A stretch of 45,825 nt of DNA from Phenylobacterium parvum (GCA_029977805.1 JAPOKE010000006.1:1-45825), one strand, 5' to 3'. Positions 1 to 9,755 are shown, counted from the stretch's first letter. Notes: a model not told the origin generated them from the sequence alone. Numbers and translations are program-made.

Positions 1-373
1 CGATGCAGGGGATGCCTTTGCTCTTCGGGGTCCAGCGCATGTTCGTGCACGCCTCGCACTGCCATCCGCCGAGCGCGGCGACGAGGCAGCGTTTCTGCTC
101 ATCCGTCAACCCGCACCCGGCCTGTCCGCCGAGGTCCAGGTGATGGGCCTCGACCTCGCCGGGGTCCGGGCCAGCGCCGGCGCCGCCTGCTCCAGCGGGA
201 AGGTCCGCCCGAGCCGGGTGCTGGAGGCCATGGGACTTACTGACCTCGCCCCCTGCGCCATCCGTCTCAGCGGCGGCTGGTCCACCCGTCCGGAGGACTG
301 GCGCGCTGCGGCGGACGCATGGATCGAGCTGAAGTCCCGGCGCGCCGGGCGCCAACACCCGGCTGCGGCCTGA
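1..373 (+). CDS. cysteine desulfurase, C-terminal part (5' end missing)
   Basis: This is the tail of a class V PLP-dependent cysteine desulfurase (IscS/NifS type), which takes sulfur from cysteine as a persulfide for Fe-S assembly. The motif [21 protein letters not shown] is typical of the catalytic-cysteine loop, and upstream of it [10 protein letters not shown] also fits the family. The PLP-lysine half lies outside the window. The stop (TGA, 371-373) overlaps the Shine-Dalgarno GAGGAG of sufB, so the two are co-transcribed. Before about position 112 the reading frame stays open but no longer resembles a desulfurase, so the first ~110 bases may not belong to this gene (see findings). Together with the SufS encoded at 4026 the operon carries two desulfurases, as is usual in Caulobacter-like suf operons. 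Confidence 0.75.
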   Translation, partial: DAGDAFALRGPAHVRARLALPSAERGDEAAFLLIRQPAPGLSAEVQVMGLDLAGVRASAGAACSSGKVRPSRVLEAMGLTDLAPCAIRLSGGWSTRPEDWRAAADAWIELKSRRAGRQHPAAA

Positions 374-384
374 GGAGCAGACAG

Positions 385-1854
<1,470 letters not shown>

Positions 1855-1859
1855 CCCGG

Positions 1860-2252
1860 ATGACCGTTACCGAGAAGCTCTCCCTGCGCCAGGCCTTCGA
1901 CCTGGAGATCCATCGGCGGGAGGCCGAGCGCCTGGCCCGCGAGGCCGAGGAGCGCGCCCAGCAGGAGGCCGACCACGGCGCCGCCAGCGCCCTCTATGAC
2001 ATCCTGGCCTCGGATCCCGACTTCCTGCGCGAGCGGGGCCTCCGGCTCGACCGGACCCGCTACGCCGTCACCCTCGACCACGACGCCTTCCGGCTTCGGG
2101 CCTATTTCGAGGCGGGCGAGGCCAGCGTCAGTTCGGCCGACAAGCGCACGGCCACCACGCCGACGGCCGCGCCGCGCAAGCAGGCCGTCGCCACCTCCGT
2201 ATCGGGCGCCCTCGACATCCTCGCCCAGTTCCTTGCCGACGAGGCCCCCTGA
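1860..2252 (+). CDS. uncharacterised small protein in the suf operon
   Basis: A 130-residue protein I do not recognise as a named family. Residues ~8-45 are a charged, probably helical stretch (EIHRREAERLAREAEERAQQ) that could form a coiled coil; the middle has FRLRAYFEAGE; the tail has a Thr/Ala/Pro-rich linker and a hydrophobic C-terminal segment (SGALDILAQFLADEAP). It has no cysteines, so it is unlikely to bind a cluster directly. It sits between sufB and sufC. Its stop TGA (2250-2252) shares one base with the sufC ATG, and a GTG at 1851 would overlap the sufB stop as GTGA, so translation is coupled on both sides. The start could be GTG 1851 or ATG 1860. Position implies a role in SUF assembly or regulation, but that is inference. 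Confidence 0.85.
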   Translation: MTVTEKLSLRQAFDLEIHRREAERLAREAEERAQQEADHGAASALYDILASDPDFLRERGLRLDRTRYAVTLDHDAFRLRAYFEAGEASVSSADKRTATTPTAAPRKQAVATSVSGALDILAQFLADEAP

Positions 2253-2998
2253 TGCTGAGCCTTCGAAACCTGCACGCCCGCGTCGGCGACCGCGAGATCC
2301 TCAAGGGCCTCAGCCTGGAGGTGCCGGCGGGAGAAGTGCACGCCATCATGGGGCCGAACGGGGCGGGCAAGTCGACCCTGTCCTACGTCCTGACCGGCCG
2401 GCCGGGCTATGAGGTCACAGACGGCGAAGCCAAGCTGGACGGCGTGGACCTCCTGGGCCTCGAGGCGGACGAGAGGGCGGCGCAGGGCCTCTTCCTGTCC
2501 TTCCAGTATCCCCTTGAGATCCCGGGGGTTCCGGCCCTGACCTTCGTGCGCACCGCCCTCAACGCCCAGCGCAAGGTGCGCGGGGAGCCCGAGGTCTCGG
2601 CGCCGGACTTCCTCAAGCGCGCGCGCGCCTGCGCCGCCGACCTGAAGATGGACTTCGACATGCTGAAGCGGCCGCTCAACGTCGGCTTCTCCGGCGGCGA
2701 GAAGAAGCGGATGGAGATCTTCCAGATGGCGCTCCTGGCGCCGCGCTTCATGATCCTCGACGAGACCGACTCCGGGCTCGACATCGACGCCCTGCGGATC
2801 GTCTCGGAAGGGGTGAACGCCCTGCGCGCGCCGGACCGGGCCATGCTGGTCATCACCCACTACCAGAGGCTGCTCGACCATATCCGCCCGGACCGCGTGC
2901 ACGTCCTGGCGGACGGCCGGATCGTGGCGAGCGGCGGGCCCGAGCTCGCCCTGGAGCTCGAACGCGAGGGTTATGACAAGTACGCGAGGGCTGCGTGA
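2252..2998 (+). CDS. sufC: SufC, ABC-type ATPase of the SUF complex
   Basis: SufC is the soluble ABC ATPase that binds SufB and SufD and powers cluster assembly. At 248 residues it has the family length. Walker A GPNGAGKST is near residue 34, the signature FSGGEKKRME near 148, and Walker B FMILDETDSGLD follows; the acidic ETDSG in place of the usual EPTSG is a SufC hallmark. The ATG overlaps the previous stop by one base (TGATG), and the last four bases of the gene (GTGA) hold the GTG start of sufD. Confidence 0.97.
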   Translation: MLSLRNLHARVGDREILKGLSLEVPAGEVHAIMGPNGAGKSTLSYVLTGRPGYEVTDGEAKLDGVDLLGLEADERAAQGLFLSFQYPLEIPGVPALTFVRTALNAQRKVRGEPEVSAPDFLKRARACAADLKMDFDMLKRPLNVGFSGGEKKRMEIFQMALLAPRFMILDETDSGLDIDALRIVSEGVNALRAPDRAMLVITHYQRLLDHIRPDRVHVLADGRIVASGGPELALELEREGYDKYARAA

Positions 2999-4026
2999 AC
3001 CTCGGCCAGGCCATCCGGCTGCGCGACGCCACCCTCCTGCCGTCGCGGCGGGACGAGGACTGGCGCTGGACGGATCTCCGGGGCCTGCTGCGGACGATCC
3101 CCGAGCCCTCCCTCGCCCTCGATCCTGAATCGATTGGTCCCGGCCCCTTCGACGGCGTGGCGGGCGAGGTCCTCGTGGTCGCGAACGGCGCAGGCCCGGA
3201 GGCCGTGGAGGTCGAGGCCGGCGGCGACCGGACGCTTGTCCTTCGGCAGGTGTCCCGGGGCGACGGCGCCCACGCCTGCCGCCTGCGCATCCGGGTGGGT
3301 GCGGGGGCTCGCCTGACCCTCCTGGAGTCCCACGAGGGCGGCGGCTCCGGCCTGTCCCTCCTGGGGGTCGAGCTCGATCTGGGGGAGGGGGCGGCCTGCG
3401 AGCGGCTGGCGGTCTGCGACCTAGATCCGGACGCGGTGGCGGTGGCCGAGCTCGATGTCCGGCTCTCCCCGGGCGCCCGCTTCGCCCAGACCCTCCTCAC
3501 CACCGGATCACGCCGGCAGCGGCTGGAGACCCGCGTCAGCCACCCCGGCCAGGGAGCGGAGGCCCGTCTCGACGGGGCCTATCTCCTCTCCGGCCGGCGA
3601 CACGCCGACCTGACCAGCAGCGTCCGGCACGAGGGCCCCGACGGCCGCACCGACCAGCTGGCGCGGGGGATCGTCGACGACCAGGCGAGGGCCGTCTTCC
3701 AGGGCCGGATCGTCGTGCAGGAAGGCGCCGACGGGACGGACGCGCGGATGGCGCACAACGCCCTGATCCTGTCCGACCGGGCGGAGGTGGACGCGCGCCC
3801 GGAACTCGAGATCTACGCCGACGACGTCGCCTGCGCCCACGGGGCCACGGTCGGCGCCCTCGATGACGAGGTCCTGTTCTACATGCGCCAGCGTGGCCTG
3901 CCGGAGCGCGAGGCCCGGATCCTCCTGGCCGCGTCCTTCCTCGGCGAGGTGCTGGACCGGGTCGAGTCCCCGGCCGCTTCCGGTCGCCTGCGGGACTGGC
4001 TCGCCGCCCGTCTTGGAGCCGCCTGA
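2995..4026 (+). CDS. sufD: SufD, Fe-S assembly scaffold partner
   Basis: SufD pairs with SufB in the SufBC2D scaffold and is needed for iron acquisition. The 343-residue protein is short for the family (about 420 in E. coli) mainly because the N-terminal helical domain is reduced; it opens with NLGQAIRLRDATLLPSRRDEDWRWTDL, cut here to the RDEDWRWTDL motif typical of SufD. The C-terminus has the SufB/SufD signature CAHGATVG and LFYMRQRGLPEREARILLAASFLGE-type ending. The start is GTG within a GTGA overlap with sufC; the stop is joined to the sufS ATG as TGATG. Confidence 0.93.
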   Translation: MNLGQAIRLRDATLLPSRRDEDWRWTDLRGLLRTIPEPSLALDPESIGPGPFDGVAGEVLVVANGAGPEAVEVEAGGDRTLVLRQVSRGDGAHACRLRIRVGAGARLTLLESHEGGGSGLSLLGVELDLGEGAACERLAVCDLDPDAVAVAELDVRLSPGARFAQTLLTTGSRRQRLETRVSHPGQGAEARLDGAYLLSGRRHADLTSSVRHEGPDGRTDQLARGIVDDQARAVFQGRIVVQEGADGTDARMAHNALILSDRAEVDARPELEIYADDVACAHGATVGALDDEVLFYMRQRGLPEREARILLAASFLGEVLDRVESPAASGRLRDWLAARLGAA

Positions 4027-5240
4027 TGGCCTTTGACCCGGACAGCGTGCGGGGCGAGTTCCCGGTCCTCTCCCGGAGGATCGGCGACCGGCCGCTTGTC
4101 TACCTGGACAGCGCCGCCTCCGCCCAGAAGCCCGAGGCCGTGATCTCGGCGATGGCGGACATGATGCGCCGCAGCTACGCCAACGTCCACCGGGGCCTTC
4201 ACACCCTCGCGAATGAAACGACAGAACTCTATGAAAATGCGAGGAAAAAAGTCGCAGGGTTCATAGGCGCCTCCGAGGCGGAAATCGTCTTCACCCGGGG
4301 CGCCACAGAGGCCCTGAACCTCGTGGCCGCGGGCCTGGGCCAGGGGCTCGGCGAGGGCGACGAGGTCCTCCTGACCGAGATGGAGCACCACGCCAACATC
4401 GTTCCCTGGCACTTCCTGCGGGAACGCAAGGGCGTGGTCCTGCGCTTTGCGCCCCTCCTGCCCGATGGGGCCCTGGACATGGAGGCCCTCCAGCGGCTCA
4501 TCACCCCGCGAACCCGGGTGATCTCCGTCGTCCACATGTCCAACGTGCTTGGCACGGTGAACCCGGTCCGTCGGATCGCCGACCTCGCCCGGGCCGCCGG
4601 CGCGATCTGCGTCGTCGACGCCTGCCAGTCCGTGGTGCACGCGCCCCTGGACGTCCGCGCCCTCGGCGCCGACTTCGTCGCCTTCTCGGGACACAAGCTC
4701 TACGGACCGACCGGGATCGGCGTCCTGTGGGGACGCCCCGAGCGGCTCGAGGCGCTTCCGCCCTGGCAGGGCGGCGGCGAGATGATCGACCGGGTGGACT
4801 TCGACGCCATCACCTACGCCAAGCCGCCCCTGAGGTTCGAGGCGGGCACCCCGCCCATCGTCGAGGCGGTCGGCCTCGGCGCCGCGGTGGACTGGCTGTC
4901 CCGCCTGGACCGCGAGGCGGTGGCCGAACACGAGGCCGCGCTCTACCGCCGGGCCGCCGGGGGGCTCTCGGGCGTCAACGGGATACGCATTCTCGGCGAG
5001 GCGGAAGGCAAGGGCGCCGTGCTCAGCTTCACCGTCGAGGGCGCCCATGCCCACGACATCGCCCAGCTCCTGGACCGCTACGGCGTCGCGGTGCGCGCCG
5101 GGACCCACTGCGCCGAGCCCCTCATGCGACGGCTGGGGGTCAGCTCCAGCGTCCGCGCCTCCTTCGCCCTCTACAACACCCACCAGGAAGTCGACGCCTT
5201 CCTGGACGCCCTTGATCGAACCCGGACCTTCTTCACATGA
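4026..5240 (+). CDS. sufS: SufS, cysteine desulfurase
   Basis: A group II cysteine desulfurase that converts L-cysteine to alanine and passes persulfide sulfur to the SUF scaffold. The 404-residue length fits SufS. The PLP lysine lies in FSGHKLYGPTG (Lys224) and the catalytic cysteine in RAGTHCAEPLMRRLG (Cys362), almost the same numbers as in E. coli SufS (226 and 364). The short loop around the cysteine separates it from the IscS-type enzyme at the window start. No SufE is seen in the operon, so the sulfur-transfer partner must be elsewhere or be one of the small proteins here. The ATG overlaps the sufD stop by one base; the end overlaps the next gene as ATGA. Confidence 0.96.
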   Translation: MAFDPDSVRGEFPVLSRRIGDRPLVYLDSAASAQKPEAVISAMADMMRRSYANVHRGLHTLANETTELYENARKKVAGFIGASEAEIVFTRGATEALNLVAAGLGQGLGEGDEVLLTEMEHHANIVPWHFLRERKGVVLRFAPLLPDGALDMEALQRLITPRTRVISVVHMSNVLGTVNPVRRIADLARAAGAICVVDACQSVVHAPLDVRALGADFVAFSGHKLYGPTGIGVLWGRPERLEALPPWQGGGEMIDRVDFDAITYAKPPLRFEAGTPPIVEAVGLGAAVDWLSRLDREAVAEHEAALYRRAAGGLSGVNGIRILGEAEGKGAVLSFTVEGAHAHDIAQLLDRYGVAVRAGTHCAEPLMRRLGVSSSVRASFALYNTHQEVDAFLDALDRTRTFFT

Positions 5241-5605
5241 CCGAATCCGCAAGCCAGCCGGGCGGTGAAGCCGCCCCCAGCGCCCTCAGCCAGGCTGAGC
5301 TCGACCGGCTGACCGACCGGCTGATCGAGGCCTTCAAGACGGTTTTCGACCCGGAGATCCCGGTCGACATCTACGAGCTGGGCCTGATCTACAAGGTCGA
5401 CGTCTCGGATGAGCGGGACGTGGCGGTGGACATGACCCTCACGGCGCCGGGCTGCCCGGTGGCGGGCGAGATGCCGGGCTGGGTCGAGGATGCGATCCGC
5501 GCCATCCCCGAGGTCAGGAACATCAAGGTCGACCTGGTCTTCGACCCGCCCTGGGACCCTTCGCGGATGTCCGACGAGGCCAAGCTTCAACTGAACATGT
5601 TCTGA
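5237..5605 (+). CDS. sufT: SufT / MIP18 (DUF59) family Fe-S assembly factor
   Basis: A 122-residue DUF59/MIP18 protein, the family that includes SufT and eukaryotic CIA2, linked to Fe-S cluster maturation. Family marks: FDPEIPVDIYELGLIY, the conserved cysteine in TLTAPGCPVAGEMPGWV, and the C-terminal DLVFDPPWDPSRMSDEAK. The N-terminal ~25 residues are a variable Ala/Ser-rich lead. ATG at 5237 overlaps the sufS stop (ATGA), so the two are translationally coupled. The role as a carrier or maturation factor is from family knowledge. Confidence 0.93.
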   Translation: MTESASQPGGEAAPSALSQAELDRLTDRLIEAFKTVFDPEIPVDIYELGLIYKVDVSDERDVAVDMTLTAPGCPVAGEMPGWVEDAIRAIPEVRNIKVDLVFDPPWDPSRMSDEAKLQLNMF

Positions 5606-5620
5606 GCCCATATTGCAGCC

Positions 5621-6022
5621 ATGAGCCTCGACACCCTCTCTGCTTCGCCCCGGCCCCGGCGGCCGCGCCCCCAGGTGGTCTCCCTGAGCCCGGCCGCGGC
5701 GGAACGGGTGCGTGAGATCATCGCGCGGTCGCAGACGCCGATCGCGGGCCTGAGGGTCGGCGTCAAGAACGGCGGCTGCGCCGGCCAGGAGTACGTCCTC
5801 GACTACGCCGAAACGGTCGATCCCCTGGATGAGGTCGTGACGGACCAGGGCGTCACCATCCTGGTGGAGCCCTCGGCGGTCCTCTTCCTTCTCGGAACGG
5901 TGATCGACTACGAGGTGACCCGCCTGTCGTCCAAGTTCGTCTTCCGGAACCCGAACCAGACGGACGCCTGCGGCTGCGGCGAGAGCGTCACCATCCAGCC
6001 CGCCGCAGCCCCCGACGCCTGA
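5621..6022 (+). CDS. sufA: SufA/ErpA-like A-type Fe-S carrier
   Basis: An A-type carrier that accepts clusters from SufBC2D and delivers them to apoproteins. The 133-residue protein has the three ligand cysteines in the expected places: Cys53 in NGGCAG and Cys117/Cys119 in ACGCGES. An N-terminal Arg/Pro-rich tail of ~20 residues precedes the fold. It is the last gene of the operon, 15 bases after sufT. Only six bases separate its stop from the stop of the convergent gene at 6029, with no hairpin terminator visible. The symbol sufA rests on operon position; the sequence alone would also fit ErpA or IscA. Confidence 0.9.
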   Translation: MSLDTLSASPRPRRPRPQVVSLSPAAAERVREIIARSQTPIAGLRVGVKNGGCAGQEYVLDYAETVDPLDEVVTDQGVTILVEPSAVLFLLGTVIDYEVTRLSSKFVFRNPNQTDACGCGESVTIQPAAAPDA

Positions 6023-6028
6023 TCCGTC

Positions 6029-6835
6029 CTACTTGCGGGTGAACACCGCCACGCGCTTCTGGAGGAAGGCCATCACGCCCTCCCGGAAGTCGGCCGTGCG
6101 TCCGGCGGTCTTCTGCGCGACGCGCTCGGCGTGCAGCTGCTGCAGCCAGTCGTTGTCGAGGCTGTCCCAGATCAGCTTGCGGATCGAGCCGAGCGCCCAG
6201 GGGCCGTCGGCCAGGGAACGCGCGATCTCGTGGGCGGTGGTCATCAGTTGGTCGTCGGGGACGACGCGGTTGACCAGGCCCCAGTCGAGGGCCGTCTTGG
6301 CCGGGATCTTCTCGCCGAGCAGGGCCATCTCCAGGGCCCGAGCCTTGCCGATGAGGCGGGGCAGGAGATAGGTCGAGCCGCCGTCGGGAACCAGGCCGAT
6401 GCGGCGGAAGGCCTGGAGGAAGTAGGCGCTCTCGCCCGCGACGATGATGTCGCCCATCAGCGCCAGGGAGCAGCCCACGCCCGCCGCCGCGCCGTTGATC
6501 GCCGTGACGATCGGGATGGGATAGTCCCGCAGCGAGGTCATGAAGGGGTTGTAGACGGTCTCGAGCGCCGAGCCGGAGTCCGGGCCTTCCGGATCGGGGT
6601 TGGCGGCCTGTCCGGCGCTTCCGCCGCCGGAGAGGTTGGCGCCGGAGCAGAAGCCGCGGCCTTCGCCGGTGAGGATGACGCACCGGGCGCCGGAGTCGGG
6701 ACGTGCGTAGGCGGCGAAGGCGGCGCGCAGCTCGGCCATGGTGTCGAGGCCCGCGGCGTTCATAGTGCCCGGATCCGCGAGGGCGATGACGGCGATGCCG
6801 TCATTCAGGGAAATCTTGATCTTCTCGTAGGCCAT
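6029..6835 (-). CDS. enoyl-CoA hydratase/isomerase, PaaG-like
   Basis: A 268-residue crotonase-fold enzyme acting on acyl-CoA thioesters. The oxyanion-hole segments are clear: GFCSGANLSGGG near residues 62-73 and NGAAAGVGCSLALMGDI near 107-123. The two glutamates of classical enoyl-CoA hydratase appear to be absent (Ser and Arg where Glu is expected), while IGLVPDGGSTYLLPR carries an aspartate as in PaaG-type ring-oxepin/enoyl isomerases. It is therefore more likely an isomerase-like member than a plain hydratase; the substrate is unknown. MAYEKIKISLNDG at 6835 is taken as the start; an in-frame ATG at 6868 would add 11 unrelated residues. Confidence 0.87.
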   Translation of the reverse strand: MAYEKIKISLNDGIAVIALADPGTMNAAGLDTMAELRAAFAAYARPDSGARCVILTGEGRGFCSGANLSGGGSAGQAANPDPEGPDSGSALETVYNPFMTSLRDYPIPIVTAINGAAAGVGCSLALMGDIIVAGESAYFLQAFRRIGLVPDGGSTYLLPRLIGKARALEMALLGEKIPAKTALDWGLVNRVVPDDQLMTTAHEIARSLADGPWALGSIRKLIWDSLDNDWLQQLHAERVAQKTAGRTADFREGVMAFLQKRVAVFTRK

Positions 6836-6919
6836 GGAGTCCTCCGTATCGTGCTCCGGGATGAGCAAAACCCGGATGACCCTGCGTCAGGCCAGACCCT
6901 TGTGCGGGCCGTCGGCGGA

Positions 6920-7963
6920 TCAGGCGTCGCCTTCGACGACCAGCCGGTTCCGGCCCCGGCGCTTGGCCCTGTAGAGGCTGGCGTCCGCCCGTTCGATCAG
7001 CTCATGGATGGAGTCGCCGGCCCTGTAGCCCGCGATCCCGGCCGAGAGGGTGATAATCCCCAGGTTGTCATTGGTGGACCGCCTGCGGATGCTCGTGGCG
7101 GAGACATCCTTGAGGATGGCGTTCACCAGGGGCGAGGCCTCGAAGAGGCTTTCACCCGGCAGGATGAGGGCGAACTCCTCTCCGCCGAAACGGGCGGCGA
7201 AGCGCGGGGGCAGGACCCGCTTGCGGATCACGCTGGCCACATAGCGCAGGACCTGGTCGCCGGTCTGGTGGCCCCAGGTGTCGTTGAACTTCTTGAAGTG
7301 GTCGATGTCGAGCAGCACGAGGCAGAAGAACTCGCCCTTGGCGTCGGCGTCGGCCCGGGCCTGCTCGATCCTCTCGTCAAAGGCGCGGCGGTTGGCCAGC
7401 CGGGTGAGGGGGTCGGTCGCAGCCTCCTTGCGGATCACCTCGAGCTGTTCGCGGAGCATCGCCACCTCGGAGGTCGAGGCGGCGAGGGCGCGCTCCACCG
7501 ATGCGTTCTGCGCCTGCATCTCCCGCGTGGCGTCCGACAGGTTGGCGACCACACCCTGCAGGGCGGTGCTGGTGGGATCGCTCTCGAGGGTCCGCGAGGT
7601 TTCCTCGAGCCGGGTGGAGAAGGTCTCGCTCGTTTCCTGGGCCGAACGGATGGCCTGCTCGGCGGTGGCCAGTTCCCGGGAAAGGGCCTGGCCCGTGTCC
7701 CGGATCTGCTCGGAAAGCCGGCCCCGGGGCAGGAAGGTGGAGGCCAGCTGCTCCGCGAGGTCGTCGGTGATCGGCTCCCCGCTGACCATCAGCCGCTCGA
7801 GCTCCCGGGCCAGGGGGCCATTGGGGTCGGCGATCACATGCGACCAGAGCTCGTAGTTGATGGGGGTTGGCCAGACACGGTGGCTCTCCAGCCGCTCCAG
7901 CGCCATGCGGGCCAGCTCGTAGGCCTCAGGCGACCTGAACCTGGAGTCGAGATCCTCCGCCAT
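6920..7963 (-). CDS. diguanylate cyclase (GGDEF domain)
   Basis: A 347-residue cytoplasmic protein with a C-terminal GGDEF domain (about residues 178-345), which makes cyclic di-GMP from two GTP. The active-site loop is GGEEF at 260-264, preceded by DPLTRLANRRAFDE and LLDIDHFKKFNDTWGH, both intact. The inhibitory I-site RxxD, expected just before the loop, reads LPPR, so product inhibition is probably lost. The N-terminal half (about 1-177) is soluble, helical and likely coiled-coil (SEQIRDTGQALSRELATAEQ region), with no transmembrane segment. It resembles PleD-adjacent Caulobacter cyclases only in this domain. A promoter lies at 8029-8055. Confidence 0.93.
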   Translation of the reverse strand: MAEDLDSRFRSPEAYELARMALERLESHRVWPTPINYELWSHVIADPNGPLARELERLMVSGEPITDDLAEQLASTFLPRGRLSEQIRDTGQALSRELATAEQAIRSAQETSETFSTRLEETSRTLESDPTSTALQGVVANLSDATREMQAQNASVERALAASTSEVAMLREQLEVIRKEAATDPLTRLANRRAFDERIEQARADADAKGEFFCLVLLDIDHFKKFNDTWGHQTGDQVLRYVASVIRKRVLPPRFAARFGGEEFALILPGESLFEASPLVNAILKDVSATSIRRRSTNDNLGIITLSAGIAGYRAGDSIHELIERADASLYRAKRRGRNRLVVEGDA

Positions 7964-8028
7964 TCCCCTCTTTCCAAGCCCCCGCCAGCGAAAGGTGCGG
8001 CGCAGCCGAAGCCGCCCGCACCCGCTTC

Positions 8029-8055
8029 ACTTTAGTCCCCGGGCTCCCAAGTCAA
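8029..8055 (-). promoter_or_regulatory. predicted promoter for the diguanylate cyclase gene
   Basis: On the minus strand TTGACTT (8049-8055), a gap of 12 bases, then ACTAAAGT (8029-8036). This fits the Caulobacter housekeeping consensus TTGACGS-N10-14-GCTANAWC. Transcription would begin near 8022, about 60 bases before the start codon at 7963. Confidence 0.55.
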
Positions 8056-8074
8056 GCGCCGAGGCGATCGCGGC

Positions 8075-9640
8075 CTATTTTCGGCCTGGGGTTGTGGGGC
8101 GGGCCAGGAAGGCCGGAAGCTCCGAGCCGAAGCCCACCACAGGCCTGCCCGGGCGGTCGCCGTCATCGGAATCGTCCCTGTCCCGACCTCCGCGGCGGGG
8201 CGCCCGTTCCGGCCTTTCGGCGCGTTCGGAGCGCTCGGGGCGCTCGGGGCGTTCAGCTCGCGCAGGCCGTTCCTGCCGCTCCCGGCGGGCCGGGGGAGGC
8301 GGGGCCTCCGGCTCCACCGCGGGCGCCGGGGCGGTCGCCTCCGCAGGAGACGCCGACTCGGCGCGCGCATCAGGGGCTGCTTCGCGCTCCCGCCGGGGGC
8401 GGGGCGGGCGATCCTCGCCATCGCGGGAGCGACCGCGCCCGGCGGGACGTCCGCGACCCCCGCGCCGGTCATCCCGGGGCGTGTCCTTGATGGCCGAGAA
8501 GTCCACGCCTTCCAGGACGACCTCCTCGGGGTCCTTGCCGATCAGCTTGAGCACCTTGTCGATGTTCTTGGCGTCGGCCGGTGTGACGATCATGAAGGCC
8601 CGGCCGGACTTTCCGGCCCGGCCGGTCCGGCCGATCCGGTGGACGTAGTCGTCCGCATGGTGCGGCACGTCGTAGTTGAACACGTGGCTCACGTCGGGGA
8701 TGTCCAGCCCGCGGGCCGCGACGTCCGAGGCGCAGAGGAGCTTGAGGTCGCCGCTGCGGAAGGCGTCGAGGGTGCGCATCCGGGTCTGCTGGTCCAGGTC
8801 GCCATGGATGGCGGCCGCATCGAAGCCGTGGGTCCGCAGGCTCTTGGCCACGATGTCCACCTCGGACTTGCGGTTGCAGAACACGATGCCGTTCTTGATC
8901 CCCTCCGCCTCGATCAGCATGCGAAGCGCCGTGCGCTTGGCCTTGGGATCGGAGGTCGGCAGCCGCACGATGTGCTGGGCGATGGTCTCGGCCGTGGTCG
9001 CCGGGCGGGCGACCTCGATCCGCACCGGATCGTTCAGGAACTGCTTGGTCAGCCGGGTGATCTCGGGCGGCATGGTCGCCGAGAAGAAGAGGGTCTGCTT
9101 CTTCGGTGGAGTCAGCTTGAAGATGCGCTCGATGTCCGGGATGAAGCCCATGTCCAGCATCCGGTCGGCCTCGTCGACCACCAGGATCTGGACCCCGGTC
9201 AGGAGCAGCTTGCCGCGTTCAAAGTGGTCGAGCAGCCGGCCAGGCGTGGCGATCAGGACGTCGACGCCGCGGTCCAGCTTGAGTTCCTGGTCGGAGAAGG
9301 AGACGCCCCCGATCAGGAGGGCCCAGGAGAGCTTGCGCGCCTGGTTGGCGGAGTACCGCTCGAAGGAAGCGGAGACCTGGTCGGCCAGTTCCCGCGTGGG
9401 GGCGATGACGAGGGCGCGCGGCATGCGGGCGCGGCTGCGCCCCTGGGCGAGCCTCTCGATCATCGGAAGGGTGAAGGCGGCGGTCTTGCCCGTCCCGGTC
9501 TGGGCGATGCCGAGCACGTCCTTGCCCGTGAGGGCGATGGGGATGGCCTGGGCCTGGATCGGGGTGGCGGTGGTGTAGCCCGTCGCGGAGACGGCCTGCA
9601 GGATTTCGGGCGAAAGGCCCAGTTCAGCGAATTCGGTCAT
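8075..9640 (-). CDS. rhlE: DEAD-box RNA helicase, RhlE type
   Basis: A 521-residue ATP-dependent RNA helicase, involved in ribosome assembly and RNA turnover. Core motifs in order: Q motif ATPIQAQAIP (~residues 24-33), Walker A AQTGTGKTAAF, PTRELADQ, DEAD in VDEADRMLDMGF, SAT, and the C-terminal HRIGRTGRAGK. The core ends near residue 385; the remaining ~135 residues are a disordered, Arg/Glu/Pro-rich tail typical of RhlE proteins and likely to bind RNA, including RxE triplet repeats. Symbol assigned from core similarity and tail type. A likely promoter is at 9728-9755, giving an ~80-base leader that could carry autoregulation. Confidence 0.94.
   Translation of the reverse strand: MTEFAELGLSPEILQAVSATGYTTATPIQAQAIPIALTGKDVLGIAQTGTGKTAAFTLPMIERLAQGRSRARMPRALVIAPTRELADQVSASFERYSANQARKLSWALLIGGVSFSDQELKLDRGVDVLIATPGRLLDHFERGKLLLTGVQILVVDEADRMLDMGFIPDIERIFKLTPPKKQTLFFSATMPPEITRLTKQFLNDPVRIEVARPATTAETIAQHIVRLPTSDPKAKRTALRMLIEAEGIKNGIVFCNRKSEVDIVAKSLRTHGFDAAAIHGDLDQQTRMRTLDAFRSGDLKLLCASDVAARGLDIPDVSHVFNYDVPHHADDYVHRIGRTGRAGKSGRAFMIVTPADAKNIDKVLKLIGKDPEEVVLEGVDFSAIKDTPRDDRRGGRGRPAGRGRSRDGEDRPPRPRREREAAPDARAESASPAEATAPAPAVEPEAPPPPARRERQERPARAERPERPERSERAERPERAPRRGGRDRDDSDDGDRPGRPVVGFGSELPAFLARPTTPGRK
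8205..8275. repeat. 9-base coding repeat in the helicase tail
   Basis: The minus strand of this stretch encodes successive three-residue units of the form R-x-E (ERPERPERSERAERPERAP), a tandem 9-base pattern with several near-identical copies of GCGCTCGGG on the plus strand. Such repeats can change length by slippage; the encoded tail would tolerate this. Confidence 0.6.
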
Positions 9641-9727
9641 TATTTGCCTAAGGGGCGACGGGCCCGACCCGCAGGGCGGGGGCGCGCACGGCGCGGCGGC
9701 GCGGACGTCAGTCGTCGCGCGCCGCGG

Positions 9728-9755
9728 AACATACGGGCTGGGGGCTCCAAGTCAA
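9728..9755 (-). promoter_or_regulatory. predicted promoter for rhlE
   Basis: Minus strand TTGACTT (ending at 9755), 14 bases, GTATGTTC. The -35 is strong and the -10 (TATGTT) moderate. The start point would be near 9721, so the leader up to the ATG at 9640 is about 80 bases. Confidence 0.5.
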
